Shown here: in pieces, positions 54,108-61,518 of the stretch
Position numbering within the stretch: position 1 is the first letter of the stretch
Layout of the letters: every line of letters begins with the position of its first letter
From: UBA4810 sp002479215
Lineage (GTDB): Bacteria; Desulfobacterota; Syntrophia; Syntrophales; Smithellaceae
Reading direction: 5' to 3'
Length of the DNA: 64,000 nucleotides
Assembly: GCA_049514435.1 (NCBI GenBank)
Contig: JBEKVB010000005.1
Location: 101,053 to 165,052 of the forward strand
Program-made: the position numbers and the translations under genes
Notes under the pieces: model-generated
The model's input: only the letters and a program-made list of their open reading frames with translations
Told to the model about the DNA's origin: nothing
Databases searched by the model: none

Positions 54108-54599
54108 CTATTGATCATCATAACACATATAATTGCTATCATTCGGTGGATAAATAACTACCTTCCGATCATCAAGCATCTTTATGCTGATGCCGGGGAC
54201 CATTATGGAATACCAAATACCAATCTGCTTGCCTTTTTCATCGAGAACAGCAAACCCGAATTCTCCTTGTCGGCGGCAAAGCATTATTGCCCTTTGCCGC
54301 ATTCGGGTACTAAGTTCCCTTAGCTCTTCCGGTTTTAATTCGACTTTTTTCCAGAGATCGGAATCCAATATATAGGCTTTATTTAATCCCAGAATTGATC
54401 GCGGGTAGGTATCCGAACCGGTAATGTAATAGTTAAGATCGGGGTTTATTTCAGCTTTATTAAAGGCAGCGGTTACATCAGCATCGGGTACGAATTTACC
54501 GTAATTTTTAAAACATGTACAGGCAGTAGTAGATAGAAAAACTAAAAATAACAAAGCAAATAACAGCAGCTTGTTTTTAATAATTATTGGCATGGTCAT
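54108..54599 (-). CDS. putative lipoprotein, unknown function
   Basis: It encodes 163 residues. A signal peptide ends STTAC, with Cys27 as the lipidation site; Cys29 follows. The mature part contains ELSTRMRQRAIMLCRRQGEFGFAVLDEKGKQIGIWYSI, an alpha/beta domain I cannot name. The start may be Met1 or Met3. It is followed on the same strand by no other gene for about 245 bases. Confidence 0.75.
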   Translation of the reverse strand: MTMPIIIKNKLLLFALLFLVFLSTTACTCFKNYGKFVPDADVTAAFNKAEINPDLNYYITGSDTYPRSILGLNKAYILDSDLWKKVELKPEELRELSTRMRQRAIMLCRRQGEFGFAVLDEKGKQIGIWYSIMVPGISIKMLDDRKVVIYPPNDSNYMCYDDQ

Positions 54600-54667
54600 T
54601 TTTATATCTCCTCATATTGACCATTATGAATCAGCGACGAGATTCAAAACGTGTTCTTGTTTCTTGA

Positions 54668-54919
54668 TCACCCAGTTAATGAATCAATCTTTTTTAAGAT
54701 CGGATCATCAGCCAAAAATATATTGGTGGTTTCAGTTTCATCATCAAAAACAAGAACTGCCGATCCGGCTTTAAGTTTGTATTTTACCTGTTTGAAATTT
54801 GTTTCCATGGAAGCCTCAATTGCACCATAATCAGTTCCATCTCTGGAAATAAATTCTTCTATAACCCCTTTTAAGGCTTTAGAGCTGAGTTTATTTACTG
54901 GAATTATATGGATCAACAT
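54668..54919 (-). CDS. YheU/UPF0270 family protein
   Basis: With the internal Met as start (MLIHIIPVNKLSSKALKG) it has 83 residues. The pattern of an N-terminal MLIP.., then EEFISRDGTDYG, and then GSAVLVFDDETETTNI, matches the UPF0270 family of short uncharacterised proteins. It precedes the lipoprotein gene on the same strand. Confidence 0.82.
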   Translation of the reverse strand: MLIHIIPVNKLSSKALKGVIEEFISRDGTDYGAIEASMETNFKQVKYKLKAGSAVLVFDDETETTNIFLADDPILKKIDSLTG

Positions 54920-54961
54920 TTTAATTTGCTCCATGCAAAAGCAATTGATGAATATGCCGCC

Positions 54962-55141
54962 TTACTTCTTCTTATAAACATTCAATCCTATCTTAATGCT
55001 TTCCTTCTCAGGAACAGAAATATTCCCTTCCGTTGATGCAATGATAATAGTCTTTCCTGACGACGAAGGACCAAACTCTTTAGATAGATCAACCTTAATA
55101 GTCAGGATATTGTTTTCCACTTTCATCTCTACATTTTTCAT
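54962..55141 (-). CDS. small conserved protein (59 residues), unknown function
   Basis: A minus-strand frame from ATG at 55141 to TAA at 54962 encodes 59 residues: MKNVEMKVENNILTIKVDL at the start, then KEFGPSSSGKTIIIASTEGN. I recall near-identical short proteins (TIDLSKEFG.S.SGK.IIIASTEGN) annotated as hypothetical in various proteobacteria. AAGGAG lies 8 bases upstream of the start. A real gene is therefore likely in spite of its size. Confidence 0.78.
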   Translation of the reverse strand: MKNVEMKVENNILTIKVDLSKEFGPSSSGKTIIIASTEGNISVPEKESIKIGLNVYKKK

Positions 55142-55275
55142 CTTTTGTTCTCCTTATAGGAATTTATTATTTGCATGGTTTCGGTAGCTTAGTCTGCACT
55201 CTCTTCATTTCTTCCAGCAATTCCTTTTACTGATAACACCTTTACTGTCTAATAATTTTTATTTTCGGTCGATAA

Positions 55276-55851
55276 TCAAAATTTTGTTTTCTGCGGGCGA
55301 TAGTCGTTAATGCTAATCACGTTATTCTTCCTTTGCCTATTACCTGGTAAATCTCCGTCTTTAAAATACAATTTCTGGAATTCACTTTTGGGACGGTTAT
55401 AGTTCAAATATGACATCGGAGATTCATTGAGCAGAAATGAAACATCGAATGGTGATTTTTGACCATCACTTAAACAAACCTTCGCCTGAAATATAAGGTC
55501 GTTCATTGATCCCGAGACTCGCCGATCAACTATTTTAGAAAAGAATATTCTCTGACTCTCTTGTTCGATGACATTTTCATACACGACCTCATTCCCGTCT
55601 ACTGTCATAAACTCTTTCATACAGTGCAATGCTTCTCGAACAAACTGTTTGTCGTTGGTAATCCCCCGCCCATGCAGGATCATTGAGTATAATGATGCAG
55701 TGTTTGCCAGAATGATATATTGGGTACGCTGTACTGTGAACAGGTGTGCGTTCCAGTCTAGTAGGGGATTTCTGATCTCATCGTGTGAAATAGTTGGCAA
55801 AGGAGCAATTCCTATTTTTTTAGCCAGTTTTAATGTGAGCCGAAATATCAT
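55276..55851 (-). CDS. DUF6933-like protein
   Basis: Starting at MIFRLTLKLAKKIGIAPLP it has 191 residues. The segment LLDWNAHLFTVQRTQYIILANTASLYS is typical of a family of uncharacterised bacterial proteins with the pattern 'LTQKLAKK...DW.A.LF...R...IL.TN..SL'. No catalytic motif is apparent. The start six codons upstream is less likely because family members begin with MI(F/I)RLT. Confidence 0.7.
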   Translation of the reverse strand: MIFRLTLKLAKKIGIAPLPTISHDEIRNPLLDWNAHLFTVQRTQYIILANTASLYSMILHGRGITNDKQFVREALHCMKEFMTVDGNEVVYENVIEQESQRIFFSKIVDRRVSGSMNDLIFQAKVCLSDGQKSPFDVSFLLNESPMSYLNYNRPKSEFQKLYFKDGDLPGNRQRKNNVISINDYRPQKTKF

Positions 55852-56117
55852 TGCTTTAAACCTTCTCAATGGTCGTGCTTTTTATAGCATAATGCATCAT
55901 TTTTTGAGCAGTTTCAACTGTCCGATTGAAATATTTAAACCTCCGATAGAAAGGGAAAATTATAAAACAGTACAGGCTAATTTTCTTAAAAAAAGGGTAT
56001 TTTTAAAAGAGCGTATATTTTCTTGAAAATCCTGGTCTAAATCATTCAAAAATATGAGTCGTTGAATATTAATAAGTTAATCTAAAGTTATTCTCATGTT
56101 ATTACATATTCACCTAG

Positions 56118-56151
56118 CTGTCATCAAATTGTAATATTTTAACTGTATATT
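56118..56151 (+). promoter_or_regulatory. Pho-box-like site and -10 element before psiE
   Basis: CTGTCAT-CAAA-TTGTAAT (56118-56135) fits the PhoB box of two 7-base repeats spaced by 4, the first perfect and the second with two differences. TATATT follows at 56146-56151, 10 bases on, as in PhoB-activated promoters that lack a -35. The rest of 55852-56178 shows nothing else. Confidence 0.6.
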
Positions 56152-56178
56152 GCTTCAAATTTATTTGGAGGAGGGAAA

Positions 56179-56607
56179 ATGAAAATTCCAACCATGCATG
56201 ATGCCTTCAACATGGCCATCAAGATTATCGTCATCATACTTACAGTGTTTATCATTGCCGTACTGGTTGTCGGCCTGTTTCATACGATTTGGGAGATTAA
56301 GGAATTTTTGTTTACAAAGTCAATCGGTCAATCATTCAACATCATTGTTGTCAATATTTTAACTTTTCTCGTCATCATTGAACTCTTCAGGAGTTTTCTC
56401 GTCTATTTTGAGATTCACCGGTTTCGCCTGAACACGATGATTGATCCGGCCATTATCTTTGTCATCCGTGAATTGATCGTCAAGCTTTATGGCGAACAGA
56501 ACATGTCCTGGGAAACAATTACCGCTTTTGGATTCCTTCTTTTGTGCCTCGGAATCATCCGAAGCCTTGCCGTGAAATACAGTCCCCATGCTGAAATGGG
56601 GCAATGA
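56179..56607 (+). CDS. psiE: PsiE-family protein (phosphate-starvation-inducible, four-helix membrane protein)
   Basis: It encodes 142 residues with four transmembrane helices (about 12-36, 54-75, 85-102, 112-130) and the conserved FLTIELF-like LVIIELFRSF and EIHRFR segments of PsiE. GGAGGAGGG precedes the ATG. PsiE is induced by phosphate starvation in E. coli; its biochemical role is unknown. The PhoB-like site upstream supports the assignment. Confidence 0.85.
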   Translation: MKIPTMHDAFNMAIKIIVIILTVFIIAVLVVGLFHTIWEIKEFLFTKSIGQSFNIIVVNILTFLVIIELFRSFLVYFEIHRFRLNTMIDPAIIFVIRELIVKLYGEQNMSWETITAFGFLLLCLGIIRSLAVKYSPHAEMGQ

Positions 56608-56638
56608 AACCGTCTTCGCTAAACTATAATAACACAAG

Positions 56639-56760
56639 GTGTAGTCAGTAAGCAGTTCTTCCTGTACTGTTGTTTTTCTTATTTTTCCAAAACATACAAC
56701 ATTTCAATCGGAAATAATTAAATAAATGCTGAACTCTAACTCAACATGTGTTACAAATAT
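56639..56760 (+). repeat. dispersed repeat family D, copy 2
   Basis: Bases 56659-56760 match 51939-52040. The left part, GGTGTAGTCAGTAAGCA (56639-56655) with the following TTCCTGT, recurs at 60313-60343. Copy 2 stands 58 bases before the MFS gene. Confidence 0.8.
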
Positions 56761-56804
56761 TGTAAGCGGGTCAATTCCTAATGATAAATAACATATAACG
56801 TCAT

Positions 56805-56820
56805 CATAACGCTCGTTATG
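56805..56820. promoter_or_regulatory. perfect palindrome covering the MFS start codon
   Basis: CATAACG-CT-CGTTATG is a perfect 16-base dyad whose right end includes the ATG at 56818. No Shine-Dalgarno is visible. It may be an operator or a start-masking hairpin. Confidence 0.45.
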
Positions 56821-58404
56821 CACGATCAAAACACAGCGGCAGATGTTGCAGTCAATTCCGGATACCGGAAAAGAATATTTTCCTGGGCGTTTTATGATTG
56901 GGCTAATCACGGCTATATAACCACAACGGCAACCAGTTTTTTCCCCCCATATTTTATAGCTATCGCAACACCGGCCTTTTTGCTTGTTTCAACTATTGGT
57001 AAAAATGCAACTGTATTGGCTCGTAACACTGCGTCAAATATTTTCGCTCTGACAATATCAATGTCTCTACTTACAGCAGCGATTCTGTCGCCGTTTATTG
57101 GTGCATATGCTGATATTACCGGATACCGGAAACGCCTTCTCCTGATTATGACCATGATCGGTGGAACAATATCATCCCTGATGTTCATGCTAACTACAGG
57201 GCACTGGGTACTGGCACTGGCATTTTATTTTGCAACTCAAGTTACAATATACATTGCATTAGGCCTGAATAGCAGCCTTCTTCCTCACATTGCTAGTCAT
57301 GCCGATCTGAACCAAGTCTCCTGCCTTGGTTATGCTATGGGATATGCTGGTGGCGGCATTTTACTGCTATTCAACACTCTTCTCTATCTTTTTGCCGACA
57401 AATTCGGATTGAGTGGCAATCTGGCGGTGCGGATTGCTTTTCTCAGCGCGGGCATCTGGTGGATAGCATTCACACTGCCGCTCTTGCTTTATGTGCCAGA
57501 ACCACCTCCTACCCCACTTACATTTGTGATAAAGCATTCAACATTACTGGGGTCATTTATCCGCTTAGGCCAGACTCTAAAATCGATTCGGCACTATAGC
57601 GAACTCTTCAAAATGCTCATTGCTTTCTGGTTTTACATGGAAGGGGTAGGCGCAATTATTTTGCTGGCAACAGCTTACGGCACGGTGCTCGGTCTTGACA
57701 TTTCCGTGCTCATCGGAACACTCCTGATGACTCAGTTTGTTGCTTATCCCTATTCTATTGCCTATGGATATATGCCCAATTCAACTAAAACTTACAGCTC
57801 TGCTATTTTGTCAATGATCATCTGGACAGGCATAACCTTCCCCATCATGGGTGTGTACGCAAATATAAATGGGCAGCTGGGCATTATCGAAACCTTTGAG
57901 CTTATGGCCGGAAATCAGCTTTTAGGCTTTCTTTTTTCCGTATTTATCGGAAGACGCTTATGCTCAGGTCTTGCCCGGCATATCGATAATAAACGTGCAG
58001 TAATTATCGGACTTATAATCTATAGCATTATTCCTTTCTGGGGCTTTTATCTTCACACCAAAGCTGAGTTCTTCATGATCGGTTGGCTTGTTGGTGTGGT
58101 ACAGGGAGGAACGCAGGCGCTCAGCCGGTCAATTTACGCAAGGTTGACACCGGTATCCAAGTCCGGTGAGTTTTTTGGATTCTACGGTTTGAGTGAAAAG
58201 TTTGCCGGGCTTTTAGGTCCTCTTCTTTACGGCATTGTGGGCCAGATTACCCATAGTACGCGTTCCAGCATTTTGTCGATTGCCATTTTTTTTATTCTGG
58301 GAATATTAGTTCTGACAAGGGTTAATGTTGATAAGGGATCACAGATTGCAGAGAGCGAGGAACCTTCAATGAGAGGTACTGCTACCATAAGTGCTAATTC
58401 ATAG
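56818..58404 (+). CDS. MFS transporter, UMF1 (Atg22-like) family
   Basis: It encodes 528 residues with about 12 transmembrane helices. The N-terminus KRIFSWAFYDWANHGYITTT is the signature of the UMF1 family, and GAYADITGYRKRLL is the MFS loop 2-3 motif. UMF1 members are proposed effluxers of small molecules. The acyltransferase gene begins 8 bases after its stop, so they form a pair, similar in logic to the LplT-Aas lysophospholipid system; that comparison is inference. Confidence 0.85.
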   Translation: MHDQNTAADVAVNSGYRKRIFSWAFYDWANHGYITTTATSFFPPYFIAIATPAFLLVSTIGKNATVLARNTASNIFALTISMSLLTAAILSPFIGAYADITGYRKRLLLIMTMIGGTISSLMFMLTTGHWVLALAFYFATQVTIYIALGLNSSLLPHIASHADLNQVSCLGYAMGYAGGGILLLFNTLLYLFADKFGLSGNLAVRIAFLSAGIWWIAFTLPLLLYVPEPPPTPLTFVIKHSTLLGSFIRLGQTLKSIRHYSELFKMLIAFWFYMEGVGAIILLATAYGTVLGLDISVLIGTLLMTQFVAYPYSIAYGYMPNSTKTYSSAILSMIIWTGITFPIMGVYANINGQLGIIETFELMAGNQLLGFLFSVFIGRRLCSGLARHIDNKRAVIIGLIIYSIIPFWGFYLHTKAEFFMIGWLVGVVQGGTQALSRSIYARLTPVSKSGEFFGFYGLSEKFAGLLGPLLYGIVGQITHSTRSSILSIAIFFILGILVLTRVNVDKGSQIAESEEPSMRGTATISANS

Positions 58405-58412
58405 GTAATAAA

Positions 58413-59156
58413 ATGTATATTATTAAACTGACATTATTTTTAATCCTCACTATCATATTAGTACCAATATTATTTATCTTCCTTATTATCCTTTACCCCT
58501 GGCACAAGACTATTGGACCAGTGATATTGCAATGCTGTGGTTGGGTCTGTCTCAGAATATTACGGGTGACTATTGAACAAGCAGATACAATTAATATCTC
58601 CGACATGAAAGGTAAAGGAATCATTCTAATTCCAAACCATGTATGTTTCCTCGATATTTTTCTTATGGCCGCTCTCTATAGAACTGTTTATGTAAGCAAA
58701 ATGGAGGTTAGAGATTACCCGATCATTGGACAGCTTGCCTGGTTAATTGGGATCATCTTTGTACAGCGGGATTCCGTTACCGCTCGTTATCGGGTATTGC
58801 GAGAAGTAGTTAGAAAATCGAAGGAACGAATAATTACGATATTTGCTCAGGGGACTACCGGCAGCATTGCTGATCATCTGCCATTTGAATCCGGCGTGTT
58901 CAAAACAGTAGAGATGGATCATGACATTATTTTGTTTCCCGTAACTATACACTACAAGGAAGATTCGGAGATTGCGTGGACCAGCGAGAAGATACTCATT
59001 GATAATCTTATAAATATATGTGCTCAGAAAAGAATCCATGTTAAAGTAACTGTTCATGAGCAGATTTCCATTGATGACTATAACGATAAAACGATTGATG
59101 AAATATCCACAATTGCTCAGGATAGAGTACTTACCAAATTAAAGGAAAGTTATTAA
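58413..59156 (+). CDS. 1-acylglycerol-3-phosphate acyltransferase-like (PlsC/LPLAT)
   Basis: It encodes 247 residues. An N-terminal hydrophobic helix (about 4-28) is followed by the acyltransferase motif NHVCFLD (N-H-x4-D, about 74-80). The second motif reads FAQGTTGS where FPEGTRS is usual, so the acceptor-binding Arg and Glu are changed. It probably acylates a lysolipid at the inner membrane. It is 8 bases downstream of the MFS gene. The changed motif suggests a different acceptor. Confidence 0.85.
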   Translation: MYIIKLTLFLILTIILVPILFIFLIILYPWHKTIGPVILQCCGWVCLRILRVTIEQADTINISDMKGKGIILIPNHVCFLDIFLMAALYRTVYVSKMEVRDYPIIGQLAWLIGIIFVQRDSVTARYRVLREVVRKSKERIITIFAQGTTGSIADHLPFESGVFKTVEMDHDIILFPVTIHYKEDSEIAWTSEKILIDNLINICAQKRIHVKVTVHEQISIDDYNDKTIDEISTIAQDRVLTKLKESY

Positions 59157-59540
59157 TTGAACAATTAAATTTTTTAATAACTCTCTTTCAAGCAGTAATC
59201 ATCAATTTTGACATCTCCCCACCACTGAACAGTTGTAGGTGAAACAGATAATCAACTTCTTCCTGTTATCTACAAATCGTCAATCCTGACGAAAATGCTG
59301 GACTTCAATCCGTAATAAATGAGACGGTGTATTCCCTCTTTTAAAAAAAATGAATAGTGCTATTATAACATCCAAATTTATAGGAAGAAAGCGAAGTTCG
59401 TATATTAATTGTTGGCGCGCCACGGAGATTGCACGAAATGCGAAGCTTCGCGTTGTGGTGGATCGCCTTCATTTCATGATAGACTGCGCGGGCTTTCGTG
59501 AACGGCACACAGCATCAGACCAGTAAGAGGTAGAAGCGTC
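59157..59540. other. non-coding gap with a sharp composition change
   Basis: The left part (59157-59410) is AT-rich and featureless. At 59411 the composition becomes GC-rich (GGCGCGCC), marking the likely left border of cassette 2. The right part is the 5' leader of the methyltransferase gene, with AAGAGGTAG before the ATG. Confidence 0.5.
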
Positions 59541-60116
59541 ATGTACCTTGATTTGACTGTCCAGGTCGCCGCGATGGTTTTATGGCTTGTGGCGGAGGCG
59601 TACCTGATCCTAAGGGACCGTGCTCGTGGAAAGGGAAAGAGGGAGATAGATCGAAGAACAAGGAACTTCAACACGATCGCAACCGTAGTGGCGTTGGCGT
59701 CGGCCCCGATAGCAATCTTGGTTCCTGTACTTCGGTTCGACGTTTCCGGAGCTACAATGGTGTTCTGGCTCGGGATTTTGGTGATGTTTTTTGGGCTATT
59801 TCTACGGCACTGGTCGATCATCATTCTCGGAAAGTACTTTCGAACGACTATAGAACTTGAGAAGGGACAGAAGGTAGTTCAGAAGGGTCCGTACAAGTAC
59901 ATAAGGCATCCGTCGTACGCTGGGATTATTCTTTTCTTTCTAGGATATGGCCTCCTCTCGAAGAATTGGCTTTCGCTGTTCGTTGCAGTTTGTCTGCCAA
60001 CGGTTTCGCTCGTCTACCGGATACGGATTGAGGAAGTAGCTTTGGCGGAAGGCCTCGGGGCGGAATACGCAGCATATCAAGGGAAGACGAAGAAACTGAT
60101 CCCAGGAATATGGTGA
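59541..60116 (+). CDS. isoprenylcysteine carboxyl methyltransferase (ICMT)-family protein
   Basis: It encodes 191 residues with about five membrane helices. The conserved C-terminal motif GPYKYIRHPSYAGI (about 115-128), followed by RIRIEEVAL and EYAAYQGKTKKLIPG, is that of the ICMT/PEMT-like membrane methyltransferase family, which binds SAM there. Bacterial members methylate varied substrates and are often seen as cassette cargo. GC-rich codon use differs from neighbours. The stop is 28 bases before the attC-like site. Confidence 0.85.
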   Translation: MYLDLTVQVAAMVLWLVAEAYLILRDRARGKGKREIDRRTRNFNTIATVVALASAPIAILVPVLRFDVSGATMVFWLGILVMFFGLFLRHWSIIILGKYFRTTIELEKGQKVVQKGPYKYIRHPSYAGIILFFLGYGLLSKNWLSLFVAVCLPTVSLVYRIRIEEVALAEGLGAEYAAYQGKTKKLIPGIW

Positions 60117-60143
60117 CAGGAGCGGGAGGCCCCAAGGGTGGCG

Positions 60144-60260
60144 CTCCAACAAAAAGTTGAAGCTGACGCCCTGAGTTCTGCTTTTGGAGTCTCAACATCA
60201 GCCGCCTACCAACTGTGAGTGCGGGCTGAGGCGGGGGCGCAGCTTAACTCTATGTTGCAC
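60144..60260 (+). other. attC-like recombination site 2
   Basis: CTCCAAC (60144-60150) and GTTGCAC (60254-60260) are the outer cores. Inside them AAGTTGAAGCTGACGCCC faces GGGCGCAGCTTAACTC, an imperfect palindrome. The 117-base length and layout fit an attC site. Confidence 0.6.
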
Positions 60261-60588
60261 ATTTCAAACTGTAATTCACAACGTCAAACCTTTTCAAAAT
60301 TGTTTGTTAGTAGGTGTAGTCAGTAAGCACTTTTTCCTGTTAGCGTGATTTTCGCCAGTGCTTAAAATTCTGAAGGTTACAAATGGTAATTATTGGATTG
60401 TGGCTGCTTTAACAGATGTGTCCCATGTAAAAATGTTATATTTATAACGTTGCTCAGGATAATTAATATAGGACGACATGATTCAATTAAAGTTTACCAA
60501 ATATCTTTTAAAGACATTTTGTGATATACTTTTTTGGATTTTTTTACTGCTATGTGCAAAATCTTGTATCCCTTTGGGAGGATGAAGA
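60261..60588. other. non-coding gap with a partial repeat D copy
   Basis: This AT-rich region contains GGTGTAGTCAGTAAGCA (60313-60329) and a following TTTTTCCTGT, the left end of repeat D. GGGAGGATG lies just before the next start codon. No gene is seen. Confidence 0.5.
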
Positions 60589-61506
60589 ATGAAAATGCTA
60601 CATGGCTTTATTAATTCTCCTCTTGTGCGTTATGTCGTCTCGATTTGCATCACTATAGCGGCACTTCTGTTACACCAGGCATTAGTGAAGCTCGTTGGCG
60701 GCAACTTGCCGACATACATTTTCTTCTACCCAGCCGTGATAATCGCAGCACTTTTTGCTGGCTTTCGGGCCGGACTTCTGGCAACTGGAACGGCTGCACT
60801 TCTTGCGGATTACTGGATTATCACCCCTGTGAGATCTTTTACTATTTCGTCCCTCCCCGATGCCATAGGTCTAGCCATTTTTGTGTTCAATGGCGTGCTT
60901 ATAAGCGTTATAGCCGAGCTTTATCGCCGTACCCGGACAAAGGCAGCAAATTATGCGGCAGAGTTGGCACTTCGGGAGAGCGAGGAGCAATATCGAAATT
61001 TATTTGAAAATGCCAATGAGGCCATTATAGTGGCTCAGGATGGAAAATCGGCATTTTTCAATCAGATGACTATCAGCCTTCTGGGCTACTCCAGTGAGGA
61101 GCTCTCGTCAAAGCCATTTGTTGATTTCATTCACCCGGATGATCGGGAAAAGGTTTATCATGCATATCTTAAGCGAATTGAAGGCAAGGAAATTCCTTTC
61201 AGACATTCTTATCGGGTTATCCGTAAAGACGGCAACATCCTGTGGGTAGAGCGGAATGCTGTCTTGATAACTTGGAAAGGTAAACCAGCCACCTTGAATT
61301 TCTTAAGTGACATCACCGAGCGCAAGCAGGCAGAGGAGGCATTGACCAATAGTGAAGCTAAGCTCCGCAAGGAACAGAATTTCAGCCAGCTACTTCTCGA
61401 TACTTCCCCTGCATTGATCGTGGCGATTGGTTTTGACGGGAAGACCCTATTTCAGCCAGCTACTTCTCGATACTTCCCCTGCATTGATCGTGGCGATTGG
61501 TTTTGA
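60589..61506 (+). CDS. DUF4118-PAS sensor, N-terminal fragment of a frameshifted HD-GYP protein
   Basis: It encodes 305 residues. Residues 5-110 contain four membrane helices of the DUF4118 type found in KdpD-like sensors (FFYPAVIIAALFAGFRAGLL). A PAS domain follows (about 130-250, YRNLFENANEAIIVAQDG to FLSDITERKQAEEAL). A second PAS starts (FSQLLLDTSPALIVAIGFDGKTL) but is cut by the frameshift from the 70-bp duplication, after which about 14 unrelated residues precede a stop. With one repeat copy removed, it joins the next reading frame into one 965-residue protein. Confidence 0.8.
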   Translation: MKMLHGFINSPLVRYVVSICITIAALLLHQALVKLVGGNLPTYIFFYPAVIIAALFAGFRAGLLATGTAALLADYWIITPVRSFTISSLPDAIGLAIFVFNGVLISVIAELYRRTRTKAANYAAELALRESEEQYRNLFENANEAIIVAQDGKSAFFNQMTISLLGYSSEELSSKPFVDFIHPDDREKVYHAYLKRIEGKEIPFRHSYRVIRKDGNILWVERNAVLITWKGKPATLNFLSDITERKQAEEALTNSEAKLRKEQNFSQLLLDTSPALIVAIGFDGKTLFQPATSRYFPCIDRGDWF

Positions 61507-61518
61507 CGGGAAGACCCT
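61379..61518 (+). repeat. perfect 70-bp tandem duplication
   Basis: 61379-61448 and 61449-61518 are identical (both start ATTTCAGCCAGC and end GGGAAGACCCT). Because 70 is not a multiple of three it shifts the reading frame inside a PAS domain. The frame restores exactly when one copy is removed. Confidence 0.95.

Larger units (their letters stand above)
59411..60260 (+). mobile_element. putative integron-type gene cassette 2
   Basis: A GC-rich block with one gene is bounded by GTTGGCG (59411) on the left and GTTGCAC (60254-60260), the end of an attC-like site, on the right. AT-rich sequence resumes on both sides. No integrase gene is seen in the window. Confidence 0.6.
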
